Below are positions 32,025 to 45,127 of a stretch of DNA of 64,000 nt, piece by piece. Made by a program: the position numbers and the translations under genes. The notes beneath the pieces were generated by a model. That model had not been told where the DNA came from. It saw only the letters and a list, made by a program, of their open reading frames with translations, and did no database searches. How positions within the stretch are numbered: position 1 is the stretch's first letter; each line of letters starts with the position of its first letter. Source of the stretch: Saccharomyces mikatae IFO 1815 (Eukaryota > Ascomycota > Saccharomycetes > Saccharomycetales > Saccharomycetaceae); assembly GCF_947241705.1 (NCBI RefSeq), contig NC_079266.1, forward strand, positions 620,001 through 684,000. The letters are read 5' to 3'.

Positions 32025-35000
32025 ATGACTTCTCATTATATGCTTTTGACAGGCCTATTTTTCCTAGCTCTTGTCAAGGGTGCCTTAGGAACTACAGAGG
32101 CATGTTTGCCAACCGGGGAGAAGAAAAATGGGATGGTTATTAACTTTTATCAATACGAAATAAAAGATTCGTCTACTTATTCTAATCCGGCTTATATGGC
32201 ATATGAATATGCTGATAAAGAAAAAATGGGCTCCGTAAGTGGACAAACGAAACTTTCCATCGATTATTCAATTCCATGTAACGCTTCAGATAATTGTCCC
32301 TGTTCAGATGATGATTCTTCTGAGGACAGCTCTACCCAGGTAGCTGTGAAGCGCGGTGTTAGGTTTTGTTCAGACAATAAAACTCTTTCTTATGCAAACA
32401 AGAAACGTGAGGATGAAGTTTGTGATGAAGGCGCTGCCTACTGGAGTTCGGATCTGTTCGGTTTCTATACAACGCCCACTAATGTGACTGTGGAAATGAC
32501 AGGCTACTTTTTGCCACCAAAGACTGGTACCTATACATTTAGTTTCGCTACTGTAGATGATTCAGCAATTCTATCTGTTGGAGGTAATGTTGCCTTTGAA
32601 TGCTGTAAGCAGGATCAGCCTCCAATAACATCAACAGATTTCACCATTAACGGTATTAAACCATGGAATGCGGATGCGCCTACTAACATTAAAGGCTCAA
32701 CGTACATGTATGCTGGTTACTATTATCCATTGAAAATTGTTTATTCAAATGCTGTATCTTGGGGTACCCTTCCTATTAGTGTGACATTGCCAGACGGTAC
32801 TGAGGTTAACGATGATTTTGAAGGATACGTTTACTCTTTTGATGATAGTATTACCCAACCACATTGTTCTGTTCCAAACCCTGCTGATCATGCAAGAACT
32901 TGTACCTCAAAAACAACACAAATATCTACTGGCTCTCATGCGTCCTCTACCGATGTCTGCACTGAGTGCACTGAAACTGCATCCACAGGTTCCACAACCG
33001 CATCTACCAGTTCTGTAGGTTCCACAACCGCATCTACCAGTTCTTTAGGCTCCACAACCGTATCTACCAGCTCTGCAGGTTACAGCAGCTCCTCTACATC
33101 TAGTGATGTCTGCACTGAGTGCACTGAAACTGCATCCACAGGTTCCACAACCGCATCTACCAGTTCTGTAGGTTCCACAACCGTATCTACCAGTTCTGCA
33201 GGTTACAGCAGCTCCTCTACATCTAGTGATGTCTGCACTGAGTGCGCCGAAACTGCATCCACAGGTTCCACAACCGCATCTACCAGTTCTGTAGGTTCCA
33301 CAACCGTATCTACCAGCTCTGCAGGTTACAGCAGCTCCTCTACATCTAGTGATGTCTGCACTGAGTGCGCCGAAACTGCATCCACAGGTTCCACAACCGC
33401 ATCTACCAGTTCTGTAGGTTCCACAACCGTATCTACCAGTTCTGTAGGTTCCACAACCGCATCTACCAGTTCTTTAGGTTCCACAACCGTATCTACCAGT
33501 TCTGCAGGTTACAGCAGCTCCTCTACATCTAGTGATGTCTGCACTGAGTGCGCCGAAACTGCATCCACAGGTTCCACAACCGCATCTACCAGTTCTGTAG
33601 GTTCCACAACCGCATCTACCAGTTCTGCAGGTTACAGCAGCTCCTCTACATCTAGTGATGTCTGCACTGAGTGCGCCGAAACTGCATCCACAGGTTCCAC
33701 AACCGCATCTACCAGTTCTGTAGGTTCCACAACCGTATCTACCAGTTCTGTAGGTTCCACAACCGCATCTACCAGTTCTTTAGGTTCCACAACCGTATCT
33801 ACCAGTTCTGCAGGTTACAGCAGCTCCTCTACATCTAGTGATGTCTGCACTGAGTGCGCCGAAACTGCATCCACAGGTTCCACAACCGCATCTACCAGTT
33901 CTGTAGGTTCCACAACCGTATCTACCAGTTCTGTAGGTTCCACAACCGCATCTACCAGTTCTGTAGGTTCCACAACCGCATCTACCAGTTCTGCAGGTTA
34001 CAGCAGCTCCTCTACATCTAGTGATGTCTGCACTGAGTGCGCCGAAACTGCATCCACAGGTTCCACAACCGCATCTACCAGTTCTGTAGGTTCCACAACC
34101 GCATCTACCAGTTCTGTAGGTTCCACAACCATATCTACCAGTTCTGTAGGTCCCACAACCGTATCTACCAGTTCTGTAGGTTCCACAACCGTATCTACCA
34201 GTTCTGTAGGTTCCACAACCGTATCTACCAGTTCTGTAGGTTCCACAACCGTATCTACCAGTTCTGTAGGTTCCACAACCGTATCCACCAGTTCTGCAGG
34301 TTACAGCAGCTCCTCTACACCCTCTAACAGCACTCTGAATTACATCAGCTCTTCCGCGTCAGTATCGCAGTCGATAATATCTGTGTGCGCAACTTGTAGT
34401 GAAACCGAGATTTCCAGCATTTCCATAACTAGTAGCGCTATGCCATCAAAAGATATCACTACTGTTCCTTTCTCGTCCTTTACGTCAACTTCTAATTCTG
34501 CAACATCTTCAACTCAAACAGACATTACCCTTTCCCCCAGTCTATCATCTACTATAAGCGAGTATACCAACACTGTCACATCATATTCTGGATCAGCTAC
34601 TCGTTCATTCATAACCTCTATCGAAAGTGAGACCAGTTTTTCTGCTTCACATAAAAAATCCCCTGCTAGTGCGTCTTTATCATCAAACCGAGACAGTTTT
34701 ACCAATTACTTTACTCCGACTATGCACAGAATTACACCCATATACCCTAGTAATCAAACTGTAATCGTTAGCTCTACTGTCTCTACATCAGTTACTTCTG
34801 GACCATTTGAATCCTCTGAATCTCATACAATTCCGATTACTACTGCTTCACCTTTATCTAAATCATCCGCTATGAATGCAAGGATCACAAGTACCTCTAC
34901 GGCATCAACAAATTTGATCACTAGCGCTCCAACATCCTTTACAGGTGCAGCCACTGGCTTGTCGACAATGTCTACTGGTTTAACATCTAGCGTTTCCTTG

Positions 35001-36326
35001 TCAAGGGTTCATTCAGCATCCGGAAAACCTGAATTATCTAGCCAAAAAACCGTAAGTAGATCTTCAGTCGTCAGTTCTAAAAAGCAGGAATCGGTAAGCT
35101 CCTCTTTGGCCAATCCCAGCTCCTCCAAATCTTCGGAAAATCAAATCAAATCCACTAGTTCCTTCTTTTCCAACGCCCATCAAATGACTACTGCTTCCAA
35201 CTCTGTTTTAATTTCTTCTGAGTCGGTGTCTTCATCAGTTGTCTCTCTCCCTTCCGTTACCTCGGCTGCTATTAGCTCTAGTAAACTGAATCGCCAAACT
35301 GAAGTGGAGGAATCTACGAGAAAGCACACCTCTCATAGCGATAATGCAAGCATGACTTTTTCATCTCTTCCAACTTCTAAAGCATATGGGATCCTCAGTG
35401 GTGAGACTTCCTCCGGAGTTTACCGTGATCGTACAACTATGTATAGAATAACTTCCGCTATACCTACTGCAGCTGAACAAACCACTCTAGTTACCGTAAC
35501 TTCCTGTGAATCTAACACTTGCTCCGAGAGTGATTCACTTGCTATCGTTTCCACAGCGACAACTACCGTTAATGGGATTGTCACTGCATATACCACGTGG
35601 TGTCCTATGTTTTCCACGAAACTAACAAAGGAGTCAACACTGGAGTCAAGAAGGAAAACCACCTTGGTTACCGTAACTTCTTGTGAGTCTGACATCTGTT
35701 CTAAGACCGCTTCTCCTGCTATTGTTTCTACAGCCACAGCTACTATTAACGGGGCTGTCACTGAATACACAACATGGTCTCCTGTTTCCGCTACTGAATC
35801 AAAACAGCAAACAACACTAGTCACAGTTACTTCTTGTCAATCTGGTGTCTGTTCAGAAACTGTTTCACCTGCTATAGTTTCGACAGTCACTGCTACCGTC
35901 AATGATTTCATTACGGTTTTCCCCACATGGAGTCCACAAACTACAGATGAAACAGCCAGTAGCTCTAATATTGTAAGTCATACCGATAGAACTTCCACCA
36001 TGTCAGAAGCCGCTGAAACAAAAACAGCAACCCGCTCTTTGCTTTCAAAATCTGATTATGTGGAAACACATGCAACAGTTGCAACCAACGTTATCGAACA
36101 CAGTAGTAGTGTCATTTCTGTACCTGGAACCACCAGCACCAAATCTGTCACAACTTCCAGGTTGACTACTATTTCTCAACAGTCTCGCAGCACTTCTTCA
36201 AACGGTACACCCGTATTTAGCACTGCATCTCTAGAAATATCAAGCTATATTGGCCTTGCCAATGGTCTACTGGTCAATCGTAGCCTAAGTGTTTTTATTG
36301 CTTCCATACTGCTAGTAATATTTTAA
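32025..36326 (+). CDS. FLO10: Flocculin Flo10, lectin-like cell-wall adhesin
   Basis: A GPI-anchored cell-surface adhesin that binds sugars on neighbouring cells and causes flocculation, invasion or biofilm. I use the ATG at 32025, giving 1,433 residues (1,169 in S288C; length varies with repeats). A signal peptide ends near the family motif TTEACLP. A PA14-type lectin domain follows, to about residue 290, with [15 protein letters not shown], the calcium-site DD of [10 protein letters not shown], and CCKQ. Residues 310-767 are Ser/Thr tandem repeats. A Ser/Thr-rich stalk includes three copies of a 45-residue TLVTVTSC unit. The hydrophobic C-terminus ([13 protein letters not shown]) after Asn/Gly residues fits GPI attachment. 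In S. cerevisiae FLO10 is usually silent, subject to Hda1/Sir-dependent subtelomeric control and Flo8-linked activation. Confidence 0.94.
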   Translation: MTSHYMLLTGLFFLALVKGALGTTEACLPTGEKKNGMVINFYQYEIKDSSTYSNPAYMAYEYADKEKMGSVSGQTKLSIDYSIPCNASDNCPCSDDDSSEDSSTQVAVKRGVRFCSDNKTLSYANKKREDEVCDEGAAYWSSDLFGFYTTPTNVTVEMTGYFLPPKTGTYTFSFATVDDSAILSVGGNVAFECCKQDQPPITSTDFTINGIKPWNADAPTNIKGSTYMYAGYYYPLKIVYSNAVSWGTLPISVTLPDGTEVNDDFEGYVYSFDDSITQPHCSVPNPADHARTCTSKTTQISTGSHASSTDVCTECTETASTGSTTASTSSVGSTTASTSSLGSTTVSTSSAGYSSSSTSSDVCTECTETASTGSTTASTSSVGSTTVSTSSAGYSSSSTSSDVCTECAETASTGSTTASTSSVGSTTVSTSSAGYSSSSTSSDVCTECAETASTGSTTASTSSVGSTTVSTSSVGSTTASTSSLGSTTVSTSSAGYSSSSTSSDVCTECAETASTGSTTASTSSVGSTTASTSSAGYSSSSTSSDVCTECAETASTGSTTASTSSVGSTTVSTSSVGSTTASTSSLGSTTVSTSSAGYSSSSTSSDVCTECAETASTGSTTASTSSVGSTTVSTSSVGSTTASTSSVGSTTASTSSAGYSSSSTSSDVCTECAETASTGSTTASTSSVGSTTASTSSVGSTTISTSSVGPTTVSTSSVGSTTVSTSSVGSTTVSTSSVGSTTVSTSSVGSTTVSTSSAGYSSSSTPSNSTLNYISSSASVSQSIISVCATCSETEISSISITSSAMPSKDITTVPFSSFTSTSNSATSSTQTDITLSPSLSSTISEYTNTVTSYSGSATRSFITSIESETSFSASHKKSPASASLSSNRDSFTNYFTPTMHRITPIYPSNQTVIVSSTVSTSVTSGPFESSESHTIPITTASPLSKSSAMNARITSTSTASTNLITSAPTSFTGAATGLSTMSTGLTSSVSLSRVHSASGKPELSSQKTVSRSSVVSSKKQESVSSSLANPSSSKSSENQIKSTSSFFSNAHQMTTASNSVLISSESVSSSVVSLPSVTSAAISSSKLNRQTEVEESTRKHTSHSDNASMTFSSLPTSKAYGILSGETSSGVYRDRTTMYRITSAIPTAAEQTTLVTVTSCESNTCSESDSLAIVSTATTTVNGIVTAYTTWCPMFSTKLTKESTLESRRKTTLVTVTSCESDICSKTASPAIVSTATATINGAVTEYTTWSPVSATESKQQTTLVTVTSCQSGVCSETVSPAIVSTVTATVNDFITVFPTWSPQTTDETASSSNIVSHTDRTSTMSEAAETKTATRSLLSKSDYVETHATVATNVIEHSSSVISVPGTTSTKSVTTSRLTTISQQSRSTSSNGTPVFSTASLEISSYIGLANGLLVNRSLSVFIASILLVIF
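32952..34325 (+). repeat. Nested coding minisatellite in FLO10
   Basis: The repeat array has two levels. Eight large units each begin with DVCTEC(T/A)ETAST and end with GYSSSSTSS (21 residues in total). Between these ends lie variable numbers of a 10-residue (30-bp) unit GSTT(A/V)STSS(V/L/A): 3, 2, 2, 4, 2, 4, 4 and 8 copies, 29 in all. The arithmetic closes exactly at 458 codons. The 30-bp copies are almost identical at DNA level, showing recent homogenisation or expansion. The last unit, with eight inner copies including one GPTT variant, is the longest. Confidence 0.95.
35475..35935 (+). repeat. Three C-terminal flocculin repeats
   Basis: Three diverged copies of a unit of about 45 residues with the pattern TTLVTVTSC(E/Q)S..CS....AIVSTAT.T(V/I)N......T.W.P start near 35478, 35658 and 35808. 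The same unit type occurs in Flo1, Flo5 and Flo9. Its paired cysteines may form disulphides in the wall-spanning stalk. The copies differ much more from each other than those of the upstream minisatellite, so this array is older. Confidence 0.85.
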
Positions 36327-39300
36327 TAACCACATGGCTCAATCTTTAAACGAATATATCCTGCGCTTGAAATTGGCCATGGTAATGCTTATATAATTAT
36401 TCCCCTTCGTTTTCTTTATTTATTATTCCAAATACTTCACTATATACTACTTTTTTAATCATACCACTTTATACATGCTTGTGAGGTTTTCTTTGGCTAG
36501 TGTCATCACCAGCGATTTGTCCCCGAATACTGAAAAGGAAAAAGAGTGTATAAAGGTACCGTATCCCTACAAATTTGACATAAAAAGCTTAATCAAGTAT
36601 CATTACTTTTAAACCATAAAAAGCGTCTATAAGAAAAAAAATACAGCATTTATGCCACTAATAGGAGAGCAATTGAGAGAAAAATATTGAATTATATGAA
36701 CATACGTAAGATTGTCTTCGTATCTTCTGGTATCTTACTTACTGTAGAAAGACGTAATTAATTAGAGTTATTCGAAGAAAGGACAAAAAGCTTATTTAAT
36801 TGAGCCTAATAAGCCATATACTAGTACAATTACACACCCTTTAAGAAGTTTGGCATCACTGTTCGATCTCAGTTTACGACCTCTGTCAAATATCGTCTTA
36901 ATGTCACTGAGGTTAATGAATGGTTCAAACTTAGGGATAAAAATGGCAACCTAAATTAGTGCCTCTACTGTTTGTAGAGTATGAAAAATTTTGTTTGTAA
37001 TTGTGAAGGATGCAGCGAAAGGCGTTTATCCCTTCTTGAAGTGTGAACTAAAACCTTTTAGGCAACGGTTAGCAAGGCAGCTGCGTTCTAGAGTATGATG
37101 CGTACCAAAGATAAGAATTTCCGCCTTATAGACTAATCGTATCCTGGTTAGTTTACCAATCCACTCAAGGCTAGATTATTATTGTTTCCATTCCGCTCAA
37201 TTTATCACAGGTGCTTATCTGGTTGAATATACAGCTGGCTGTAACCAATGCGGGTCTTATCCTCATCTGAAAATACAGAGGAAAAAGGCAGGTCACTTAG
37301 AATGATGTAAAATATCTCCTAAGAACATATTATATCGTTAAATGATGGGGTTGGGTGCCTTTGAGAGCGAGGCTACGCTATGATGGACCAATTTATTCCT
37401 AAAATATCTAGTTACGTATACTTCTCAGAATATGTATGCATGGTGTGGGTTATTTGAGTGGTAGTGTGGTGCGTAAACCTTTTAGTTGCATTTTTTCAGG
37501 ATCATGTGTCTTGTCACAGTTCTTAATCAAGATAATGTAAAATATTTATATTGAAGTAAATGAAGGCCAAAAGCTAAACCATGAGCAGGAATGCACCTAA
37601 ACATACATTGCTACAACGAACCACTTCTTCACTTAAAATCACGTATCTTTTTCATGCTAACATTTTTGGGTATGTCGAAATTGAAGATGGATTACAAATG
37701 ACTTTACCAAAATGTATCAAAGTAGAAACTAGAATTTTTGAGTGGTAATTTTGCAACTTGTCACTAGATAAAATGTTAAGCCTCAATGAATTTCATAAAA
37801 CTATCTCCAATTTAATTTAATGTGAAAAAGAGAGGGCGGTTCATAGAGCACTTCTAGACAAAATTTGAACGCATGTCAATATTTCTGATATCATGTTTCT
37901 AGCTAACTCTAATATTGTACTCAGTGTTCTGATTTACCGAATGACTAATTGTTATCGTAAGTTTTTTAGAGTATGGTTGAATAGCTTCGTATGCCAGAAA
38001 GAAACTTTTTTTGAAAGCACTTCACAACTGTTATAATAGAATGTCTGTCATAATCATTATTGAACCAGGATACACATAATAAAAACTATTATCTGAATCT
38101 CAGCTGACTTAAAGGAAAAAGAATCAAAACAACTCTGAGGAAAGCCAAGTGGACGGTAATTAAGTATATTTAGACATTGGTAAAGGAAAATTAACTGATC
38201 CACTGGCTGTTCTCTTCAAAACACTTACTCTGTTTTTAATTTTGTGAATTGGCACAGGGAGACTCCGTAAGGTTGGAATATGATCTAATCGCTAAAGCTA
38301 ACAGCTTCTGACATTTGTAAATTTAACCGATTCCTGGAGTGGCTTATTTATTACAACGCAATTATTCAGGATTATAAACAAAGTATACCTAAGTGAAAGC
38401 TCAAGATCGCTTAGGTCAACACGCAATTTTAACATTTTCGTTGGTGTGAGATTTTCTCTTTACCAGGAAGATAATGTTAATATGCATTCAATATTTTTTC
38501 CAAATGTAGAATTGAAGATTTGATGTAATATTCCTGTAAAAAATGAGCCATATTTAAGTTTTCCACTTTCTCCCTCAGCAGAAACTGTTATATTTTACCG
38601 ATCTTCAACTTAAGATTTTAACTGCACAATTTCAGTTTAAGAACGTCGCTTTTTCGAAAATGATTTCTTATTTACAGATATACCAGCAGACTCCAATTTA
38701 GGAGAACGTTATTGTAATCATGTGATTCTTTTAGCATCCATGAGAACTCATTAATTTGCTCACTTAAGAATGCCTACACATAGGTTAGATGCTCTTTAAT
38801 TGTCAAGATCCATGATGCTGTCATCCCAAGATCTAAAAAAACTACACTTGCATTTTCATACTTCGTGACCCTGGGAGAAGCGAAAAAGGGAATAGTTCTA
38901 GAACGTTCGTATCCAGCATATAAATTTAAGTTTCAGGTGAACTGGAGATACGTTTATTTTAAGTAACTTTTACTCTTCTTTAAATTTGCGAAAATTAAAC
39001 TCCCCGCTATATCGCATCGCGACTTCCCTAAAACTATACTTTCAGGGTGCCCATTTTTTTTGTGAGCATGCAACCAAAAGTAAAAAGGGAAAAATAACTC
39101 TTCCTGAGGAAAGAGGATAGAGATGATAGGATATCAGCTTACAATGCTGATTGTTAAACGAAAAGCAAGCACTCAAACCGTTTCACGTTCTCGGGTGCAC
39201 TATTCTATCATAAAAAATGTCTTTGTCTATAAAAAGTGCCGAAAGAGAATGGCTTATTTCTTGTCACAAGGCAGGCTATTTATTAAATCTTGACCTGGTT

Positions 39301-39363
39301 TACTAGTTCCGTAGAGGCCAGGTGTAATTCTTAAGTTTTTAAATTGAGTTGTAACTCCTAAAA
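36327..39363. other. 3.0-kb gene-free region FLO10/NFT1
   Basis: No coding frame, tRNA or mobile element is supportable in these 3,037 bases. The reference chromosome has a comparable gap of about 3 kb. It must hold the FLO10 3' end and the NFT1 promoter. Poly-A/T tracts are frequent; no site could be assigned with confidence. Confidence 0.5.
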
Positions 39364-42300
39364 ATGATTGAGAATAAATCATGCCCGATTTGGGATTATG
39401 ATGACATTTCTGAATGCGCTAGGCAAGAATACATCGACTTCAAGTTTCCTCTAATTATATTGTTGATTGATTTGATATACACATTTCTTAAAATATTTTA
39501 TGCCCTCCAACTAAAGAGAGAATATTACGGAAGTGAAAGTGCTCTCGATTATCAGTGCGAAACCCCAGAACTCGAAGTACAAAATAATGAAAGTAATAAA
39601 GATGCACGATTTTCAGTTTTAAGGTTAAAGTCAGCATGGGAAAATCGTTGCTTTCGCAGTGTCAAGTATAAAAGATCTTCTTTCGACAAATTCAAAGTTT
39701 TCATAGAAGGCGTTCTCAACGTTTTGCAGTTCATTATCCACTTATATATTTTGATCGATATACCAGCGGATGGTAAGATATTCTTTCATCAAAGTTTGGT
39801 AGTAAAAATATTACTCTGGGTTTTGCTCCTTATTATTGTTTCACTTCGTTTATTCTCTGTGAGTCAGTCTTTACGATGGCTTTCGGCGTGTCAACATAAT
39901 CTCTGGACTGTTTCATTTCTCTCCTATACATTGATATTTGCTCTTTCAATCCCTCCTCTTTATTCTATTTTAATTGGGAAAATAAGAGATGTGGCCGTGA
40001 CCAAGTATTTTATCATTGAGTTTTCTATCAATCTAGCTCTTTTCCTATTATTATTTACGTCGAATATAGAAGGAATTAACTATTCATTTTTAGTCGAGGA
40101 TGAAAAAGAAAATCTGCCGCCAAATACTACCGTGTTTGGTCTTCTGACGTTTGCTAGGATAGATCGGCTTATTTGGAAGGCATGCAAACGGTACCTTGAA
40201 AACGCAGATATTTGGGACTTGGATATCAATAATAAATCAGTAGTAATTCTGACAAAGTTTGAAAAATATTTTAAACACAGAAAGATTCTTTCAAGTGTTG
40301 TATCTTATTTCAAAATTACATTTTTCTCCCAACTGTTACTAGCCTTTGTAACTAGTCTCTTAAACTTCGTACCTTCATTGTTGCTGCCAAAAATACTAAC
40401 ATATGTTGATGATCCTCAGTCGCAGTCATGGAATTTGATATCATTGTATGTCACATTCATGCTGGTTAGTAAAGTTATTGCAACAACCTGCAGAGGACAG
40501 GGCCTATTCTTAGGTGAAAAAGGCACTATGCAACTAAGAACGGTATTAATATCCCATATTTATTCCAAAACTCTTAGAAGAACGATTCTCAAAGGTTCAG
40601 CGATGCCAAAACAAGAAAATCATTCTCAGCCAAATGTGCTGACGACACCTGAAGAAAATGACGACTATTCTGAAATGGAACTTGATGCCAAGACTAGTAG
40701 GAAAGATAATTCTATTAATAACATTATGTCTGTGGATGCTTTTAAGGTTTCTGAGGCTATGAGTACTTTTTATCAGGCTTGTGAAGCGATTTTTATGACA
40801 GTTACGGCACTAATTATATTATACTCTCTGCTAGGATGGTCCGCGTTTGCTGGTATCTTTGTTCTTATTGCCATGATTCCTTTGAATTTTTGGTGTGCAA
40901 TCTTTTACGGCAAGTACCAGGCCGATCAGTTGATATTAACTGACAGGCGTACCTCTGGAATTAGTGAAGCTTTGAATTCAATACGTGTAATAAAACTACT
41001 CGCTTGGGAAAAGCTATTTTACCGAAGGATTATGGTCACAAGAAATGGAGAAATTAGCCTTCTCAAAAAGAAGGCCACAATATTTTTCTTGAACCATCTT
41101 ATTTGGTTCTTTGGGCCAACTCTTGTCTCAGTCGTAACATTTGCAGTGTTTGTTAAGTTTCAAAAGCAAACGCTCACTCCTTCGATAGCTTTTACAGCTC
41201 TTTCTTTATTCGCTATATTGAGAACGCCTATGGATCAAATTGCTTCTACTATCAATCTTTTGATGCAATCTTTCATCTCACTTGAAAGAATTCAGGATTA
41301 CCTTAACGAACCAGAAACAAGAAAATATGAAATTTTGACACAGAGTAAAACAAAACTTGGCTTTGAAAATGCAAATATGGAATGGGAAGCTGCTGAAACA
41401 AGTTTCAAACTCAAAAACATCTCTATTGACTTCAAGCAGAACACCCTTAACGCCATTATAGGTCCCACAGGCTCAGGAAAGTCTTCACTATTACTTGGAC
41501 TCTTGGGAGAATTGAATCTCCGCTCTGGAAAGATAAATGTACCTACAGTCCATTCCCGCGATGATTTAGAAATCGGCATAGATGGAATGGCGAATTCAAT
41601 GGCATATTGTTCTCAAAGCCCGTGGTTAATTAGCGGAACAATTAAAGATAACATCGTATTTGGGGAATTTTTTAACCAACAGAAATTTGATGATGTCATA
41701 AAGTGTTGCTGTCTTGAAAAAGATATCAAAGCAATGACAGCTGGTCTAAAAACAGATGTGGGTGAGGGTGGATTTTCCTTATCCGGTGGACAGCAACAGA
41801 GGATTGCTTTAGCCAGAGCAATTTACTCCTCTTCCAGATATCTGCTTTTCGATGACTGTTTGAGCGCAGTAGATCCTGAAACTGCACTTCATATTTACGA
41901 AGAGTGCTTATGTGGCCCCATGATGAAGGGAAGGACTTGTATCGTTACAAGCCATAATATATCTTTGATTATCAAACAGGCTCAATGGCTCGTGATTCTA
42001 GACAATGGCGAAGTTAAAGCACAAGGTAAGCCGTCGGACCTCATTGAATCCAGTAAATTTTTGAAAGAAAGTATAAACAATGATCCAGGAGATAAAAGTT
42101 ATAATCAGATAAAATTGAAACAGTTCAAAACATTGAAGAAAACAGAAAATGTACTTCCTATAGAAGAAGACCCGCAAGACGAAGAAAACCCACAAGAAGC
42201 AGAAAACCCACAAGAAGAAGAAGACCCACAAGAGACTCCGGAAATGGAAAATTTTGAAGAAAAAAAAATGGAAGGCTCAGTTAAATTTTCAGCTTACAAA

Positions 42301-44151
42301 TGGCTAGCAGACTATTTCGGAGGATTGAGGCTCGTTTTGGTTTTTACGATGTCTTCTGTCTTCATTCATGGAATAACAATCTCTCAGGGATTTTGGCTCA
42401 GACACTGGCTCGAAAAAGGATCTTCAGTTAACAAATCTGCCATGCTTTATAGCATGCTTGAAAATTCACACTCTAATGCTTATTTTTTATCAACCTATAC
42501 TATCATCGGCTTTATTTCTTCATTTCTAACTGCAGGTAAAGTATGGGTGGCAGTACTCTTCGGTACTAATGCTACCAAAAAAATATTTGCGAAACTACTT
42601 TCCAGTATCTTCCTAGCCAAGTTACGTTTTCATGACATTACGCCTGTTGGACGAATAATGAACAGATTTAGCAAGGATATGGATATCATTGATCAACAGT
42701 TGATTCCTAATTTCGAGGGACTTTTCTACAGCGTTGTTGTTTGCCTCTGGGTTATATTTTTGATTGGTTATATCACTCCTCGATTTCTATTGTTTGCTAT
42801 TCCTTTATGCGCCCTTTATTATATTGTAGGTTCGTTATATCTTCGTGCCTCTAGAGAATTGAAGAGAATAGACAATATTAATGTCTCTCCAATACACCAG
42901 TTATTCACTGAAGCTATCAAAGGAGTAGCCACTATTAGAGCATTAGCTGATGAACGTAGATTTATTACTCAAACATTAGTTGCAATTGACAAAAGTAATG
43001 CTCCTTTTTTTTATCTCAACCTAGCGACTGAATGGATTACATATAGAGTTGATATAATTGGAGCTCTTATCCTCTTCAGCTCCTCTTTGATGATTGTATT
43101 GAAAGCTCCGTATTTGGATGCAGGACTAGCCGGAATTCTACTATCAAATGCTTTCTCTTTTACTGAAACAGCCCAATGGATCATAAAGGTATTTTCAGGC
43201 GTCGAACTTCTAATGAGCTCAGTAGAAAGAATAAAAGAATATGTAGATGTACCTCTCGAGTCATCTGAATCAAACAATTATGCAACACCCCTTGCTAATT
43301 GGCCTCAGACAGGAGATATAGAATTTGAAAATCTGACGCTGCGCTATTCTCCTCACTCCTCTAAAGCACTGGACGGTGTATCATTCAAGGTAAAAGCAGG
43401 AACCAAAGTCGGGATTGTTGGCAGAACAGGGGCTGGAAAATCTTCCATCATAGCAGCCATATACCGACTCTCCGATTGGGAAGACGGTACTATTATTATC
43501 GATAACAAAGACATAAAATACGTACCCTTGGAATGTCTGAGAAATTCTATAAGTTGCATCCCACAGAACCCTACCTTATTCGAGGGAACCATTAGGTCTA
43601 ATTTAGACCCTTGGGACCAGTACTCAGACGTGCAAGTTTTTGAAGCACTAGAAAAAGTGGGATTGATTGAGCAGAGTGAGGGATTATGTTCACTTCCTGG
43701 ACAAAAGCTATCCTATCCTTCTAACCATAAACTGAGAAATAGATTCATTGACTTGAATACAGTAGTAAAATCAGGTGGCTCAAATATATCTCAAGGACAA
43801 AGACAGCTTTTGTGTTTGGCACGTTCTATGCTTGGTGCACGTAATATAATGTTAATTGATGAAGCAACGGCCTCCATAGATTATGTTTCTGATGCTAAAA
43901 TTCAGAAAACAATAAGAGAAACGATGAGAAATACAACAGTTTTAACCATTGCTCACCGCTTAAGGTCCGTCATCGATTACGACAAAATTTTGGTGATGGA
44001 TATGGGAAGAGTAGAGGAATATGACCATCCATACAATTTGATATCTGATAAAAACACTATTTTTCACCGCCTATGTAAGCGAAGTGGTGAGTTTGAGAAA
44101 CTTTTCAGTTTGGCTGAAAAATCATTCAAAAATGAGAGGTTAAATACTTAA
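39364..44151 (+). CDS. NFT1: MRP-type ABC transporter Nft1, uninterrupted
   Basis: A 1,595-residue ABCC (MRP/Ycf1-type) full transporter, presumed vacuolar-membrane or similar, substrate unknown. Order: an N-terminal hydrophobic TMD0 (about 25-240), a linker, TMD1 (about 310-630), NBD1 with Walker A GPTGSGKS at residue 700 and signature LSGGQ at 806, an acidic linker, TMD2 (about 980-1280), then NBD2 with Walker A GRTGAGKS at 1353, signature ISQGQ and Walker [12 protein letters not shown]1 has the Asp-type catalytic position ([11 protein letters not shown]) usual in MRPs. In S. cerevisiae S288C the gene is split into YKR103W and YKR104W by a stop codon; here it reads through as one frame. The linker near residue 935-965 carries an acidic repeat. 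Confidence 0.95.
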   Translation: MIENKSCPIWDYDDISECARQEYIDFKFPLIILLIDLIYTFLKIFYALQLKREYYGSESALDYQCETPELEVQNNESNKDARFSVLRLKSAWENRCFRSVKYKRSSFDKFKVFIEGVLNVLQFIIHLYILIDIPADGKIFFHQSLVVKILLWVLLLIIVSLRLFSVSQSLRWLSACQHNLWTVSFLSYTLIFALSIPPLYSILIGKIRDVAVTKYFIIEFSINLALFLLLFTSNIEGINYSFLVEDEKENLPPNTTVFGLLTFARIDRLIWKACKRYLENADIWDLDINNKSVVILTKFEKYFKHRKILSSVVSYFKITFFSQLLLAFVTSLLNFVPSLLLPKILTYVDDPQSQSWNLISLYVTFMLVSKVIATTCRGQGLFLGEKGTMQLRTVLISHIYSKTLRRTILKGSAMPKQENHSQPNVLTTPEENDDYSEMELDAKTSRKDNSINNIMSVDAFKVSEAMSTFYQACEAIFMTVTALIILYSLLGWSAFAGIFVLIAMIPLNFWCAIFYGKYQADQLILTDRRTSGISEALNSIRVIKLLAWEKLFYRRIMVTRNGEISLLKKKATIFFLNHLIWFFGPTLVSVVTFAVFVKFQKQTLTPSIAFTALSLFAILRTPMDQIASTINLLMQSFISLERIQDYLNEPETRKYEILTQSKTKLGFENANMEWEAAETSFKLKNISIDFKQNTLNAIIGPTGSGKSSLLLGLLGELNLRSGKINVPTVHSRDDLEIGIDGMANSMAYCSQSPWLISGTIKDNIVFGEFFNQQKFDDVIKCCCLEKDIKAMTAGLKTDVGEGGFSLSGGQQQRIALARAIYSSSRYLLFDDCLSAVDPETALHIYEECLCGPMMKGRTCIVTSHNISLIIKQAQWLVILDNGEVKAQGKPSDLIESSKFLKESINNDPGDKSYNQIKLKQFKTLKKTENVLPIEEDPQDEENPQEAENPQEEEDPQETPEMENFEEKKMEGSVKFSAYKWLADYFGGLRLVLVFTMSSVFIHGITISQGFWLRHWLEKGSSVNKSAMLYSMLENSHSNAYFLSTYTIIGFISSFLTAGKVWVAVLFGTNATKKIFAKLLSSIFLAKLRFHDITPVGRIMNRFSKDMDIIDQQLIPNFEGLFYSVVVCLWVIFLIGYITPRFLLFAIPLCALYYIVGSLYLRASRELKRIDNINVSPIHQLFTEAIKGVATIRALADERRFITQTLVAIDKSNAPFFYLNLATEWITYRVDIIGALILFSSSLMIVLKAPYLDAGLAGILLSNAFSFTETAQWIIKVFSGVELLMSSVERIKEYVDVPLESSESNNYATPLANWPQTGDIEFENLTLRYSPHSSKALDGVSFKVKAGTKVGIVGRTGAGKSSIIAAIYRLSDWEDGTIIIDNKDIKYVPLECLRNSISCIPQNPTLFEGTIRSNLDPWDQYSDVQVFEALEKVGLIEQSEGLCSLPGQKLSYPSNHKLRNRFIDLNTVVKSGGSNISQGQRQLLCLARSMLGARNIMLIDEATASIDYVSDAKIQKTIRETMRNTTVLTIAHRLRSVIDYDKILVMDMGRVEEYDHPYNLISDKNTIFHRLCKRSGEFEKLFSLAEKSFKNERLNT
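42160..42240 (+). repeat. Short acidic coding repeat in NFT1 linker
   Basis: About five imperfect copies of a unit of roughly 15-18 bp, translating as (E)E(D/N)PQ(D/E), produce a segment reading [11 protein letters not shown] then EAENPQ and EEEDPQET. It lies between NBD1 and TMD2, corresponding to the regulatory linker of MRP transporters. The recalled S. cerevisiae protein has only a short version of it. Confidence 0.75.
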
Positions 44152-45127
44152 GCTTTCCTATTTTACTTCGTGCTTCTAACTACTACTTCAGCTACAGGAT
44201 ATTACAACTACTTTAAATAGAAAAAAGTAATTAGCGTTCATTCAGCAACTTCTTTGAAGGGTATCATAGCTATCCTTCCTTATCTACTACTCCAAAAAAA
44301 ATTGAAAATTTCTTTGTCAATCTTATTTGTTTTAAGCCAAAATCGACGGCATACAAGTAATATGTATTTTTTTTACTTATTTCCTGATAATCTTACCATT
44401 TATGGTGGAACAATAGCATGTAGTAACGGGAAAGAAATCACTTTGTAAGCTAAACTGAACATTGGCGAGTTTGACTTCATAAAAAAACCTCTTTGGAAGT
44501 TTCAAAAGAGTTCATTTCTCACTCTCTAATAATTTCTTAACTACACCAGTGACTATCCCTCATAAAGATGTAATTATGTATGAAAATGAACTTGCTTGTG
44601 AACATAATAATAACTTGATAATTAATCTTAATTATACATAGTACGCATATTATTCTCAATTATCGCAGCCTCGACGATAGAACAAGTGCATTCTTCCATA
44701 TATTTGGAAGAAAAGGCACCCTAAAATGTCTTTTTTATGTAAAAGAAGAGTCGGCCTTTCTGTTGTAGGTTTTTCTGGTACGCTTCGTAGCACGAAAACT
44801 CAAGGCATTTTATTACCACACTGTCATTTGATTGATTAACGTTCTCGTTGTAGATCATGATTGTATTTTTTGGAACTGGAATTATATGAGGTGAAATTTT
44901 TTTCTGTTGTTCAATAAATGTACACACTGCTTGATCCCAATTGTAAGTACCAAAAAGGTATCCTGTAAAAAAAAAATGCACAGAGGGTAAAAAATTGTTA
45001 AACTATCAATATTAGACGACCTATACATATATTATACCCGTTAAAAGTTGTACAATATACCATACAATAATCTGGCTGCATTGAAGTTGGAAAAAAAAAC
45101 CAAAAAAAAAGTTCATACAACTGTATG
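44152..45127. other. Convergent intergenic region NFT1/VBA5
   Basis: A 976-bp AT-rich spacer between converging genes. Frames at 44254-44448 (plus) and 44721-45245 (minus) are short, lysine/phenylalanine-rich translations of A/T tracts and match nothing known to me. No RNA gene is recognised. Confidence 0.5.

Noticed and set aside
32952-34325. Regular repeats considered as a CRISPR-like array
   Set aside because: They are in-frame coding repeats without unique spacers, in a eukaryotic gene.
33998-34327. Long open frames on both strands inside the FLO10 repeats
   Set aside because: A 30-bp repeat is a multiple of three, so any frame free of stops in one unit stays open across the array; these are shadows of the adhesin.
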